This document shows positions 40,355 through 52,980 of a stretch of DNA of 64,000 bases, piece after piece. The stretch is from Venturia oleaginea (taxonomy: Eukaryota; Ascomycota; Dothideomycetes; Venturiales; Venturiaceae): NCBI GenBank assembly GCA_013176395.1, contig JABMLP010000023.1, forward strand, positions 434,001 through 498,000. Direction: 5' to 3'. The notes below the pieces were generated by a model. It was given only the letters and a program-made list of their open reading frames with translations, did no database searches and was not told the DNA's origin. The translations under genes and the position numbers were made by a program. Within the stretch, counting starts at the first letter, position 1. Every line of letters starts with the position of its first letter.

Positions 40355-42892
40355 GAGTTGGGAGACGGTAAGAGCTTGCTGAGGTATCTGAGAGGCGATG
40401 AAGGAGGAGATAGCCTGAATTGATTGCCGCCTACAGTCAATTTGAAGGACAGAGACCGACAAGGACAGCACAGGCCTGTATCATACGACTTACTCTATAT
40501 TTAGCCAATTGAATCTCTTGGGTAACATGTTTCGGTGCTTAGGGCGCGATTCCAACGTACTGGAGGCAATGAAATGAGCATTACCGTATAATCTGTCAGA
40601 CAACGGTCAGTTAAGAGGGGTCTACCAGCGCGCGTCAGCCTTATTTCAACTTTCCAATTGGTATCCATTGATAACCTGCTGGACAAGATCTGAGGTGATT
40701 GATTGGCAAACTGTCCCTACTAGAGACTTGTATTCATTCGTCGTTGAAATAAGACTGAAGGGCACGGGTAGGACTGGGGGCAAGAACGTTTGCTTACACG
40801 TGATGCTTTTTTTTTGACTTTTTCGAAATGGGATAGAATATTTCTGTTGAGAAGCGTCTTTTCCCAGGACTTTAAGCGGATCTATAGTCGTAGAGATATT
40901 GGAAGAAAGAAGGTGAAATTGGCCTGGTTGCCTGGGACGTAGTACTTGTTAACAGATTTTTTGTTTGACAGATTATTCAGTACCAGAATGTTTACCGCGC
41001 AGTCAGTATCGAGGTGATTCAGATTTCAGACGCCTCGTATGTTCTTGGTCAACAGGCCCAAAAAAGGTTATCAGTAATTCTAATCCCTACCCTGACCTAT
41101 GTGCCTAGGTTGTCTTTGTACTGTCCTAGGTTATCCTCATACTACTATATCTTCACGAATAGTTGGTTTTATTTTTCACGAGTCTATTCCCCTGGTTTTT
41201 CCCCTCCTACAAATAGGCAGGTCTTCATTATAATCCTAGGCTAGGAAGGAGAAGTTAGGGCTGGAGGAATTTTGTTTAATCGTTGTCGATCGCTTAGAAA
41301 TTAACCTTCTTTTGGCCGGTTTCCATAGTAAGTGGACATTAACAAGGGTAATATGCTGTCGTGGCTGTGCATGCGTACAACGCAGAAAAACCGAGCACCA
41401 CCAAAATATTCGCCTAATAAACTAGATACGGTAGGTAGTACATGGAGCCCAAGCGCGCCTCACTGGGGTTCCCCGATAGATAATCATTATCTTAGCTGAT
41501 GCCCGATACCACAAGAAAAGGATGAATCACCTATATCATACGCCCATGATCTTTGACAGCAACATGCGAGCCAATGCACGATGGCGCTGCAGTGAATCGC
41601 TCCCTTGTCTTTTCGAGATTGACTACGGAGGCGAACTTCGCCTCCTCATTATTCTTCCCCTGCTCATCTTTTCATGTATTTTAGGATGACCGCTACGTTT
41701 GATCGTCAGATCACCCTCTTGGCTCCTCGTAACTTCCACTGGATTTGCGAGAATCGTCCTCAACCACTTGAAAACCACAACATTCCTAGCCGGAATCACC
41801 GTCATCCTAACCCAATTTGACTTCAGCCAATCACCTACCTTGACATCGTTTTTCCTTTAAACTGCTTGTTGCTATGCTCATCAGTATTTGATATGTCGTA
41901 CTCGACGAGCGCGGCGCATTCCAGAATCCTGCCGGCCGGCAGTGCTTTTAAGTTATAATCCTCAGGCTTCACTCGTTTCGGTTCTTGGCTGCCGGGCAAC
42001 TTCCGACAAAATGCACGTCCACCCGCGAGATAGACCGTCTGCTTCACACAAACAACCGATCCACTACTCTCCATCAGATAGATTCAATCATAGATATCCT
42101 TATCAGATGCCTGGTGATTTGTCTTACTGTAACTTTGTTATTCTGTTTATATAACCACCATTTTAGGGCCGCGTTTCGACCTATTTCTCGCAAGACGCGT
42201 CAACAAAGGCAACCTGATATATTGATCCTCGGCCGTTCAAAAGCAGGCTGGGCAGTTCAATTGGAGCGCGAGGTTACACGGCGAGAAGAACCCATTTTGA
42301 GTTCTCAAACTGCCTCACTTGGACAGCAAAAGGAAAAAGGATGTTCCACACAAGATAAGCTCCAAACTTAGAAACGCCCCTGAAAGATCGACCTCCATGT
42401 TTGTATCTCTGAGATATGTTTCCAGTTAGGGCCCATGGATCTCAACCACCCGACAAAACATGTGGAAATGTTCTCGATGGCGATAGAAAGGCTCGCAACC
42501 CCGTGCACGTGGATTTCGGTGGCCTCTTTAAACGCACGCCCCAGCCCTCTGCTGCCTGATGCAGGCATGGAACAGTACCGTGCATGAAGTCTCTTTGAGA
42601 GCCTCAACAGGGATCATGGCTTCCGGTGGAGAACGTCATGTATCATTGTATCAGTGAGACCGATTGTCTTGCGGCAGATTATATGCCCCCGCCGGCAGAA
42701 CAGTTTGGAGACGGAGGGAACCGTTGTGTTTCGCCTGACGACCAGCCTTGTGTACTGGGGTACATCATACCTAAATACACAATATCCACCTCTCTATCTT
42801 GGCACTGTCTTGGGAAACATCTTGGTAATTCGTGACTCTTGGAGGTTTGAGATCATCACAATATTCTGTTCCCTTAGCAGGTGAAGTTCAAG
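40355..42892. other. gene-poor stretch, 2.5 kb
   Basis: There are only short frames on both strands. The longest (41985-42371, +) lacks any domain or splice context. It is A+T-rich around 40800-41350. I see no gene, RNA gene or defined element. Confidence 0.45.
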
Positions 42893-45288
42893 ATGACTTT
42901 GGAAAGCTCCCTTGCGTCGGAACAGGGGGAGGTACAGAAGGTAAGTTCCATAACAAGTTTCCAGTAAGCACTCTTTCAAAGCATCCAACTGGATTCTTCC
43001 GCCCGCCACGACTATCCATCGCCGGGCATTACGACCACATGTCTGCTCTGAGAGTGTCAGCTTCCTCCTGATGTGTTCACTCCGCTAACTATGTCAAAGT
43101 GGCAACCAGAGGACTTGAGAGCTGCAGAGGAGGCATTGCTGCCTTGTTATCAAACGCCCTTCACTTGTTACGATGAGAATCAGCATCGATCACTACATCT
43201 CCGGCAATCGTCTAACCTCCTCGAACTGTTCTTTGATCTCTTCCTTGCTGCAAATTTGGCCACATTTACGGAAAGCCATTCTATCGTTGATAAAGGATCA
43301 CTCATTGCATACATTGGGTTCTTTGTAAGTGGTTTCATGATCATGTCTCCGGTTTCACCCGCTAATTGTGGACATTCAGCTCATTATCTGGTCAACATGG
43401 TTCCAAATTACACTCCATGATGTCCGGTTTTCGCAAGATTCTGTGTACGAACGCATTTGCAAGATCTTGCAGTTTATGGTGTTTGTGGCCTTCGCTTTAG
43501 TTGGGTCGAACTTTTCGCCTCCTGAGGAGGAAGAGCCGGCTGGAGCCCATGAGCCAAAAGATGGTCAAACAATTCAGCACCTGGTAAATGTCATCCACTT
43601 CACATTCGCATGGAACATCGATATTAACTTCGGTAATAGAACTTCTGGCTTCTCTCCATCACCTTATGTTTCAGCCGTGGACTTCTTGCCATTCAGTACA
43701 TGGTCCTTTACTTCTCAAAGACCCGACCCGATCGACTTCGGATTCCGTTGCTACTCAACGTTGTGGTTTTCCTCGTTTCTGGAGCCATCTTCATTGGTTT
43801 AGCCGATGTGTTCAGTGAGAAAGCCGAGGCTCAAGCTGGTGTCTCCAGAGCTTACATCACTTGGTATTTGGTTCTGCTTTTCGAGCTTATCGGCATTATT
43901 CAAATCTCGACGATCTGGAAGGAAATCAATTTCGAGAACACACATTTGACGGAGCGCATGGGCCTGTTAACGGTGAGATTTGTTGTAAAAGAAGCAAATG
44001 GATGTCGCGCTAATTTTGAAAGTTCATCGTAATCGGCGAGGGCGCCATTGGAGCTTCGAAGACAACAGTTGAGATGATGAGTGGGCGTCTTCTCACAGTA
44101 GAGCCTATATTCTTGATCATCTGTATTCTCCTGATTCTTGTAAGTACTAAATGTCGCTCAAGATTTGCTGGGCACTTACTGACTGATGAACAGGTCCTTC
44201 TATGGGCAGTGTACTTTGACAATCTCCCTACCAAACCACACTCATCCACTTGGCAACAGATCTGGGCTTGCCTCCACCTCCCTCTCCATCTATCCTTCGT
44301 CGGCATCCTCGAGGGATCAAGACAAGTGGCCATGATGCGCTACATATCCCAAGCCCTTCGCTCTTTCGCCTCGAGCGCTAACAAAATGTGTCTTAAGAAG
44401 CATCTCGACGGAACCGAACTCAGCCACAAGCTCCTGCAACTGTTACAGAAATACGAATTTGGGGCCATGCATCCAACAGCTGGCGAATTCACCGTGATGA
44501 AAGAGGACATTACTATCATTGGCCACACGGCTGGCATCTGCTCTCCAGCCAAGACGGCAGGCGTCACAAACATCTTTTTCGCGGCAGGTGAAGACAAAGG
44601 CTTCGGCGCGTTCCAGGAATTACTGTTTCATTTTGCACGCGCGCTGTTCATCTCCGATGGCGCCGAGGAGATTCCAAAGGGCAAGGGTGCAGAGGGAAAA
44701 GACGGGTTTAAGCTGTTGGAGCGGAGCATCATTACCGTGTACCTGTACTACTGGTCGAGTGTCCTGGCTATGCTCCTTACACTCACGATTCTCTACCGCC
44801 TCAATCGACCGACCGAGAACGACATAGGGGATATCTGCTCGTACATCGGTCGCGTAACAATGGCTCTCCTTGCCGTCGCTCTCATCTCCATTTACGGCAA
44901 CACGATCGCCTGGACCGATTTCATTGCTAGTAGTGCTATGTTACCGTCACTATGTAGCATGATTGCCATCGTTCTCGCCTTCGATTGGCTCGGTCGTCGG
45001 TTACGCGCCCGCAAAATTCGAAGAATCGTGGACGAGAGGGAAGAGATTGAGAGTAGACAGGTCAAGGACAAGCAAGAGATGGAGATTAGAGGGGAGAGTC
45101 AGAGTTGTGAGTGGATCGAGGATGTGTCGCCCGCACATCTTAGTAGTTCGAGTAAGAGAAACGGGATTTTTGTGCCGACAAGGATGAGTATGTATAATTG
45201 GTTGATGCACACGCAGTATAACCCTGGTGGGGTGCAGCAGCCTAATGGACCGAGGGAGAGGTACGGCGAGAGGTATGAAAGGTATTAG
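42893..45288 (+). CDS. LtrA-like (low temperature requirement A) multi-pass membrane protein
   Basis: Six exons: 42893-42940, 43100-43324, 43380-43583, 43640-43972, 44023-44139 and 44194-45288, 673 aa. Introns 2 to 5 are 50-56 nt with CTAAT/CTGAC/TTAAC branches. Exon 1 (MTLESSLASEQGEVQK) is inferred from a GTAAGT donor and a GCTAACTATG branch just before 43100. Otherwise translation could start at the ATG at 43091. The family signature LELFFDLFLAANLATFT is followed by STWFQITLHDVRF, NFWLLSITLCFSRGLLAIQY and ERMGLLTFIVIGEGAIG. In all there are about ten hydrophobic segments, and then a charged cytoplasmic tail. The biochemical role of LtrA proteins is unknown. A membrane location is certain from the sequence. 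Confidence 0.85.
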
Positions 45289-45485
45289 TGGTTTTGGCCA
45301 TGGATAGCTTTATGCGGTAATCATGACGACTTGCTAGCGATTTGTCTGAGTAGTGAGTGGCTTATGTTTTGGCGGATCGGACCAAGGTCTTAGACATTAC
45401 CTTGGACTCTCATTCATTCATAGATCTAGACGAAATTTTTAGTATCCTGTATGCGCAGCACACGTACGAGCGAGAAAATGATTGT

Positions 45486-46359
45486 TCATGTGTCCTCGGT
45501 TTTCTTCCTCATAACGTAACCATAGTACTCAAACATCCCTCCTCCACCTGGCTCTGCTAAAACTTCGGATTCGACCGTCCATGTTCCCTCCCTCTCAAGC
45601 AGAGGTCGTATAAAATGCGGTTGCCTCCAAGTGATGTATAACCACATCCCACCTGGTACAAGAACTCTTGCAACCTACCATGAAAATTAGCACAGAATAC
45701 CTCCCTCTAAACCAGACCAAGCCAAAACCGAGCAAACGGAGAGAAGAAAAGGACGTCTTACCTCATCAACATACTCGCCCACATTCTTTCTCACTTCTGG
45801 TTCCGGATCCCACAAACTCCCATAGAGCATAGCATCTAATGTTGCTTTGTCGATGGCGATGTCGAAACTTGAGGGGGGGAAGGTCATTTTTCGGATGTCC
45901 ATAACTAGCCAGGTTGTGTCTGGGTGTTTTTGGGACATTTGGGTTATGACGGGTGGCGAAAAATCGATGGAGGTTTGATTGGTGTAGGAGAGGCTTGTTA
46001 GGTCGGCTGTCAGGGTCTGCAGTGTGGTCAGTAGTAATCTTGGGAGTGATTTATATTCGGATTGGAAATGTATCGAAGAAGGCTTGGAAAGGATGAAGAA
46101 ATGTAGGTATGATATTTAATGATGAAGAGGTAGAGGCACAGAAGAAATGACCAGGTCAATCGAGGTGGCTTACACTATTTCCGCATCCCAATTGTAGTAT
46201 TCGAGGATTCGTTGAGGCATCGGGTAAGTGCTTCTCAAGAAATGGATTGATGGTGTCGAAATTTCGCAGCCAGTCATATTTCTCCTCTTCGGTGTTCGTA
46301 TAACGCGTGTTCCAGTACTCGGGATGTGCCAACTCGGCGAGCGATCCTTTACTTGACAT
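45486..46359 (-). CDS. class I SAM-dependent methyltransferase, EEF1AKMT4/METTL13-like
   Basis: Three exons: 46359-46174, 46016-45762 and 45674-45486, 209 aa. The introns are 157 and 87 nt with GTAAGC/CTGCAG and GTAAGA/GGTAG ends. The reading is continuous and ends at TGA 45488-45486. Motif I reads ILQLGCGNS (SAM binding). The N-terminal YWNTRYTNTEEEKYDWLRNF and the acidic loop SIDFS are typical of the group that includes human EEF1AKMT4 and METTL13. The later TWLVMDIRKM, IDKATLDAML and GGMWLYITWRQPHFIRPLL complete the Rossmann fold. In animals these methylate lysines of elongation factor eEF1A. The fungal substrate is inferred. It is probably cytosolic. The gene is convergent with the LtrA-like gene, with 197 nt between. 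Confidence 0.88.
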
Positions 46360-47199
46360 GATGGTTTCAGATGGTGTTGCGATTGGATAGAGACTTTGAT
46401 GGATATGTAGAAGAGTGTGGCTTTAAAAAAATTATTATTCATAGAATAGACATGGACCCTAGCTGCTCGCGCCTCCACAACTTTGCGGTCTCTTCCTCGT
46501 CCATCTCTAGACTTCATCTTGCCATCCTTCAACATGTTCGTGCAAAACACCCTGTTTCAGTTCTCCTCGTCGCTTCAACACCATCCGAGCAAACAAGTTG
46601 GGCAAACAGTGACTGTCTTGCATCAAAGACTTCTACATCACCACTAGCATCAGATATTTGGAAGCCCTAGCTAACACAGATCTATTCAATGTCCAGATCT
46701 GGCCACACTCTGGCCAATTCCCGAGACCAAGACTCGGCCTCACTCTCGCGTTTCAAGTCCTTCGCAGCACCTGCATCACAACACATCTTTCATTGGCCTC
46801 CCACAAGCGCATAATGTTTCTACACTTTTTGCAGACCTAGAACCAAACTGCGCCCCAGAACAATTGCCCAGTCAAGGTATCGCTGTGTTGAAGATGGCGT
46901 CCATCTCTGAAAACATCTCACCTTTTCGCCCTCGGTCCGTCCGAACCAGCGGCATGATTTTTCATTTTGCTTCTTCAGCGCCAACACAGGTTTCTGTACT
47001 GTTTGGGATCTTAACGCTTCTAGCCTGAGTCTTTCCTCTCCATGTCTTCAGAGACCATAAAGCAAGCCACAGTGGTGCAATTTTCATTCCTCATCTCATT
47101 AATTCTCTTCACAGGTATTCAAGCTGGTCTCGAATATCATTCACTCTTTCAATAATATTACAATTTAATATCAATTCTCATCACCCTCAAAACCTCAAG
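46360..47199. promoter_or_regulatory. divergent region between methyltransferase and GPI-protein genes
   Basis: About 0.84 kb with short frames only. The last ~100 nt before 47200 are pyrimidine- and A-rich, with AACCTCAAG before the ATG. Confidence 0.45.
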
Positions 47200-47639
47200 A
47201 TGCTTTACTCATTCGTCACCGTCGCCGCCCTTGTGGGTCTCTCAGCCGCTCAGTCTACTTCCTCCACCAGGACTACGAGCTTAGGAGCAACTTCTACTAT
47301 GGCACCGTACGATTCTCCGTCTTGAATTTTGATGCCGAGCTGACCATGTCAAGTATGTCTATGATCACAACAACCGAGACTGTCAACGGAAGGCTCACTA
47401 CAGCCACGCTTGAGGTCATGACTGAGACCGTCAACGGACGCTTGACAACAATGACAATGGCTTTAGGAGCCTCGATGTCTTCGTCAGTCTCATCGGCCAT
47501 GTCGTCGGCCAGCACAGCCAGGACCTCTTCCATGAGCGGCATGTCCATGTCCGGTGCTTCGAACGAGAAGAATGCAAGGTTGGGAGCTGGTGCAGGAATT
47601 GGTGGTATGGTTTTGGCTGTTGCCTACGCACTCATCTGA
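47200..47639 (+). CDS. small Ser/Thr-rich GPI-anchored cell-wall protein
   Basis: Two exons: 47200-47306 and 47354-47639, 130 aa. The 47-nt intron has GTACGA, GCTGACC and TCAAG. The protein begins with a signal peptide (MLYSFVTVAALVGLSAAQ). It continues as a Ser/Thr/Met-rich, probably O-glycosylated chain containing the repeat TETVNGRLTT twice. It ends with a small-residue omega-site region and a hydrophobic tail (GAGIGGMVLAVAYALI), the layout of GPI-anchored fungal wall proteins. There are no cysteines and no enzymatic domain. A role at the cell surface is inferred from the layout. Confidence 0.78.
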
Positions 47640-48741
47640 GGTATCGCTGTGGGTTACTGGACTTGAATCTATTCATAATAAAAGTAACAATGGTATTTCT
47701 GCGCTTCCCTGTTTGTGCCAGTTGAACTTGACATTGACTAATTTGAGCGAATCATTTCGTCGCATCGCATTTCCTTGAAGATACCGCAGTCACTTCTTTT
47801 TGGGATCGCAATCAATCCACCAAAGTTGGGCACATGCTAGTCTTCATTCTTAACCGATATCAGACCTTGACGTAAGCGACTTCGAAATCTAGCTCAATTT
47901 AATAGAGAGGCTTTCTAGACAATTATTTGAAACCCCTTAATACCTTCTGCCTCAGTGACGCGGCGACGATTGACAGGCCACAACGCCAAAGCCCGCACTT
48001 AATATCGATCGCAAAGCAATTCAAAACCCTCTTCCCTATCCCCTCAATTTTTCTCCTTGCTTCGCGACAATCGAGCGAATTCCTGGACTAAATCCAGAAG
48101 CGCGAGATCTCCATCACGAACCTAGATTTCGTCCACCGATGTAGCTGCATCTGTTTTAATTCGAAGTCGTGCGTCGCGATGCACTTTGGCACTACATCTA
48201 TGAAACGACCGTTATCTAGGGTTTCGCTTCCACGGATCTACAAACGCTGCTCATCCATGCTGTCGGAGTGCTTGAATTGGAGTGTATCCACGAGTTCACT
48301 ACGGCAATTCACAAAAGGATATGGCATACCTAAAGATGCGGCCATCTGATTCCGCGAACGGCCGCAAGCTCATCTTTTTTCCGTGAAAAGGAGCCTCATT
48401 GGAGCATGCTGCCGGATTCTGGTTGTCTGAGCCAGGTCTAGAATACAGTAAGTACAATTTTCGGATGATCCGATGTCGACCAATTGACATGCGCCAGGCG
48501 CACCGAAAGTCTCACCGCTGGGGTGATGAGCGGTTCCATGTCTCCATCTTTCCTAGACTTGACTTTCATCCAGGTACAATTCGTGGATCTTGAACGAAAC
48601 ATACCACGGACGACAAACTGATTGCTTGACCGATCTTGGCTACCTCTAGATGTAGGTAGATAGTCCGTTCCTGTCGTTCTTAGATCAGTATTGGGGGTTG
48701 CTCTGTTTTATTCAAGGTCCGCCTGTACTTTCGTTTGCATC
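47640..48741. other. intergenic, nothing recognised
   Basis: About 1.1 kb containing the 3' flank of the GPI-protein gene and the promoter of the oxidoreductase gene. Only short frames are present. Confidence 0.5.
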
Positions 48742-50728
48742 ATGAAGTCTGTCATTCTTTCCTTATTTTTTTCGTTGGCGACGTCGCAAGCTGTACCGGT
48801 TGGTCCTAATGCATGCAAAATCCTTGCAACTGATCTGGCATGGCCAACACAATCGTTATGGCGGCAAGCTATGCCTGAGGTGGAGGAGGTTGTGGCGAAG
48901 GGCGAGAAGAAGCGTCCTAACTTCAGATTGGAGGCAACTTCGGTAGATGAGGTTTTGGCAGCAGTCAAATTCGCTACGAACAACAACATTCGTTTGAGTA
49001 TTCTTAACTCAGGTCACGACTTTCAGTAAGCTTAGCTATATCGGAGAGCATATCTACATAATCGCTGATCAGCACAGTGGAAGAAACGATGCCCCCAATG
49101 GTCTTGCTCTTGTTACAACAGGATTGAAGGGAATTCGTGTGCTCTCAAGTTTCACGCCCACGGCCAAGGGTGCAGAGCCTGTGAACTCTACCACAAAAAC
49201 TAACGTCATTCCTCCACAACCAGATCAGGCGTATGTCACATTCGGCGTTGGCTACTCTACTCAACAACTCAACAATGAGCTTGCAAAATCAAAACTCTTC
49301 ACCCTCGGTGCTGCCCACAGCGAGGTATCTGTTGCAGGTGGTTGGGGCCAGACGGCTGGCCACGCACCACTTTCTCCGAAGTATGGATTGGGAGCTGACC
49401 AAGTGGTGGAGTACAAGGTTGTAACTGCAAACGGAGAGCTTAGGATAGCCAACGCGGTCTCTAATCCTGATCTCTTTTGGGCGTTGAGAGGTATAGCGCA
49501 CAATGCATAATTGTGAACAATATGCTGACAAACTCCAGGCGGCGGAGGCGGAACATATGGCGTAGTCGTTGAAGCAACAATCAAAGCCTATCCCTCGCCC
49601 AAGGTCTCAACTTCATCTTTCTTCATCAACACCACTGACCACAACGACAAGAGTTCCATGTACAAGGCAGCAGCATACATTCATTCCCAATTTCCAGAAT
49701 GGTCGGACAAAGGACTCTCGTCTTACTACTATCTCTACCCCGATGGAATGTACCTATTCTCCATGAACTCGGGAGAGAAAGAGGGTGTGAAGGAATGGCA
49801 TGACAAGAACTGGAAACCAGTGATGGAGAAAATGGGAGACATGCCTGGAATGAACAAGTCCACGATTACGTACACTTCCACTTCTTTCCCTAATTTCAAG
49901 GTATTTTACGATGCCGTTTTCGGCATGATCGATATGCCTATGGCTGGAATGGAGAAGGGTAAACCAAGCCGTAGAGTTGTTCGCAGTTCGAATGAGTTTG
50001 CTCACGTTCGATCCATCTTCAAGCGCCATGGGCCAGGCGAAGTAGGCATGGCTACTCAATCCAAGGGTATCGCTCCAATGGACAGCTGGTTGCTCGGTGC
50101 AGAACACCTCAAGTCTGACAAATTCGCCCAGGTCCTGGAAGACGCCATGCCGAAAATGGAAGATGGGCAGATGCGCGGGCAGTTGATTGGTGGTGGAAAG
50201 GTCAAGTCGCTCGGCAACGACACCTCCGTTGTCCAAGCATGGAGAAAGACTGTTACGCACATCGTCCTCACTGGATACGGTCAGCCTAATTCTAATGCAT
50301 TCCGTTCACACGCCCCAGAAATGGGCGCCTATGCCAACGAAGCATCTTACCTCACTCCAGGCTGGAAAGAGGCATTCTGGGGCTCAAACTACGAGCGTCT
50401 ATCCAAGATTAAAAAGCAGTACGATCCACAGCATCTGTTCTGGGTGACGCCGGGTATCGACGCGGATTACTGGTCTGTCCATTCCGATGGCCGATTGTGC
50501 AAGTCTACCACCGCACCGAGCCAGGTTTCCAAAGCGAAGGAAATCGCGCCGAAGAGTGATAACCCCAACTTTGTCAACCAGAGGACGGAGGATGAGACGA
50601 GGGGTACTGCTTTCCCTTGGCAATGGACGCCGCAGGGGAATAAGTTGTCGATTCTGAAGGGTTCGGTACCGCCACCGGTTTCTGGCAAAGCGACGTCTAG
50701 GAAGAGGTTTCATCATCTCGGGCAATAG
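48742..50728 (+). CDS. secreted FAD-linked oxidoreductase (PCMH/berberine-bridge-type)
   Basis: Three exons: 48742-49025, 49078-49490 and 49539-50728, 628 aa. The introns are 52 and 48 nt. The second acceptor choice (49077) gives GHDFHGRNDAPNGL, the conserved FAD-binding turn, with the His that commonly carries FAD covalently in this family. There is a signal peptide (MKSVILSLFFSLATSQA). The PCMH-type FAD domain extends through GADQVVEYKVVTANGELR and FWALRGGGGGTYGVV. The C terminus shows the berberine-bridge motif (YPDGMYLFS..., YERLSKIKKQYDPQHLFWV). Fungal relatives oxidise alcohols or sugars outside the cell, including isoamyl-alcohol oxidase-like enzymes. The substrate cannot be deduced. 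There is no neighbouring biosynthetic core enzyme. Confidence 0.9.
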
Positions 50729-51341
50729 AAGGGTTTCTTGTCGACATTGATAAATTGTAGCGACAGTTATAAATACCAATCTCAACATACTCGATATGAT
50801 GGGTTTTTCCCATTTTGATGTCTGAAGTGTAATTCTTCAACCAGATCCTTCTTGAATTTGAGCAAAAGCTGTATCTTTCCTCAGGCTTGTCAGAAGATTG
50901 GTTGATCAGGTCAACTCTCTCCTCTTAATGGCCTTACATAGCATGTCGAGTTTTTGGAAACGTTTGATCGACTGTGTTAGTTGGGCGGCCACTTATTACA
51001 CCCCCTGAACTACATTCAAGGATACTTCTGTGTGCAACGTCACCACCATCTTTGACCGGAGATTCCATTCCACCTTCATTGTTCCAACAAATCGACATAA
51101 TACATATATAGTATGGAACGGGTTAGTATGTGGATCATAAAAACCAGGGCAATAGACACAGCACGATATTATAAGCTACAGATTAGCCGCTGACGCGTTC
51201 ATCTCCTTTAGCTCCACGAGGGCATGAACCACCATCTTCCATGCATTCATTCTTTCGTTCCTTTTGCGTCTTATAGTACCTCTTCTTAAGCAACGGCGTT
51301 TAAATTCATCTTGTTTCGTTCATTCGCACAACTTCTTTAAC
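50729..51341. promoter_or_regulatory. intergenic between oxidoreductase and hydrolase
   Basis: About 0.6 kb. There is an A+T-rich stretch near 51090-51180 and a pyrimidine-rich leader before 51342. No other gene is recognised. Confidence 0.45.
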
Positions 51342-52430
51342 ATGACGGACTGGACAAATGTGGCCGTTGACCATGAGCCCGAGCCGCAACCCTCCGAACT
51401 TAAATCATCCTCAATTCACGTTACCCACCGACACGACGCATCACTAAGGACAAGATTGATATACAAACTCCTTCGTCCCTTCGGACACAAACTCGCTGCA
51501 GCGAAAAGGCAATATCCAGCCGGATCACCACAACTCTCACCACCGTCCGGCCTCACCAAAATTGCAGATGTCCATGTACGAAGAGTCGAGGAAATATGGA
51601 TATACGATATGCGATTGAAGAAAGCCCCGCCCCTCAACACGGAAAAGCAAAAGACCCTGCATCGAATCTACTACTTCGCTGGCGGAGGATGGCAAATGCC
51701 CCCCTCCCCCTCTCACTGGAAATTTCTCCAAGCAATGCTCCAAAGCCTCCCCGATACAACAATAACAGTAATATCATACCCCCTGGCTCCAAACTCTCCA
51801 GCTCCAATCACTATCCCCCAGTTACTCAAATTATACAACACCCTCCTCACCGAATCAAATCAAAGACAGGAAACCGTGACGTTGGCAGGTGATTCCGCAG
51901 GCGGAAATATAGTCCTCTGTCTACCATTAGAAGCCCTCCGCCATAACCCCAACGCACCACGCCCAAGCTCGATAATGGCACTATGTCCCTCAGCAAACAT
52001 GCACCGCAGCTACCCAGAAATGCAAAAGATCGAAAAGGTCGATCCAATCCTCCGCATCCGCTTCATCGAAAAGACAGCCAGAGAATGGAAAGGCGAATGG
52101 GATGAATCGGACCCGCGCGTTTCTCCTGTCCGCGCAGACTTGAGTCTGTTGCAGAGAGCCGGGGTTAAAGTTGACGGGGTGACGGGCGGATATGATTTGT
52201 TGGCGCATGATGGGATGCAGTTGCGGGAAGGGTTGAGGGAGGCGAGGGTGGAGGGGGAATGGTTGCAGTGGGATCGGATGATGCATTGTTGGCCACTTGC
52301 GAAGACGTATGGGATTTTTCCCGAGAGCGAGGAGGCGTTTCAGTGGATTGTGGAGATCTTGAAGAGGAGGGCGGAGGGGGGTCGTGGGAAAGGGACTAGG
52401 ACTGATGATGATGTGATTAGAAAGGATTAA
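51342..52430 (+). CDS. HSL-type alpha/beta hydrolase (esterase/lipase)
   Basis: Single exon, 362 aa from the ATG at 51342; the frame upstream has no ATG. The nucleophile is in GDSAGGN (Ser185). The acid is probably the Asp in GGYDLLAHD and the base is in MMHCWPL. The oxyanion-hole motif, normally HGGG, reads AGGGW here (YYFAGGGWQMP). No signal peptide is seen. The N-terminal ~75 residues are polar and probably form a cap. The family hydrolyses small acyl esters; the natural substrate is unknown. It lies on the same strand as the FAD oxidoreductase, 0.6 kb apart, without evidence of joint function. Confidence 0.83.
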   Translation: MTDWTNVAVDHEPEPQPSELKSSSIHVTHRHDASLRTRLIYKLLRPFGHKLAAAKRQYPAGSPQLSPPSGLTKIADVHVRRVEEIWIYDMRLKKAPPLNTEKQKTLHRIYYFAGGGWQMPPSPSHWKFLQAMLQSLPDTTITVISYPLAPNSPAPITIPQLLKLYNTLLTESNQRQETVTLAGDSAGGNIVLCLPLEALRHNPNAPRPSSIMALCPSANMHRSYPEMQKIEKVDPILRIRFIEKTAREWKGEWDESDPRVSPVRADLSLLQRAGVKVDGVTGGYDLLAHDGMQLREGLREARVEGEWLQWDRMMHCWPLAKTYGIFPESEEAFQWIVEILKRRAEGGRGKGTRTDDDVIRKD

Positions 52431-52980
52431 GCATGCATGGCTTTGGTGCTATGTTAGATATCCTGTGAAAGTTGTAGGTATGTCCAAATTTCTTTGCATA
52501 ATCGATATCTGGCTTCAACTAGGAGCCTTCGATGCCGTACTTGAGAAGTACCTTGTTTCAAATAGTGGGCCAGAGCTTCTAGATAATCGACGATGGACTA
52601 CTAAGCGGATGCATCTAAGGTGGCGGCCGAATCTCGTACCACCACCACCGCGATCACATTTGATGACATAGCAACCATACCTTGATGTCTTAGCCAGGCA
52701 GTGGAGCATTGCGAATGAAACCAGTCAAATGAGATAGCACGTTCAATACAGTAGACGATTAACTTTGAATTCCTATCAAGTAGTTATCAAGTAGCTATCT
52801 TTTACCCTCACTCCCTCCTCCGCCCAGCATGTCAATCCTCAAGTCCAGCCCCAGCCCCATCCTCAACGAATATAAGGAGAAAAAAAAATTCCAGTAAAGA
52901 CCCTCAAGGAAATTCAACAAAGTGTTGCAAGGCTACGGGGCAATTTCGAAGAAAATCGTTTTTACTGTCATCTGAAGCGA
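52431..52980. other. intergenic, nothing recognised
   Basis: 3' flank of the hydrolase gene with only short frames, leading into degenerate repeats. Confidence 0.4.

Noticed and set aside
41985..42371. 128-codon plus-strand frame with a hydrophobic stretch
   Set aside because: There is no family resemblance, the opposite strand is equally open, and no promoter or intron context is seen.
42893..52430. Possible metabolite gene cluster (membrane protein, methyltransferase, FAD oxidase, hydrolase)
   Set aside because: The methyltransferase is of the protein-lysine type, there is no backbone synthase or regulator, and the genes have separate promoters.
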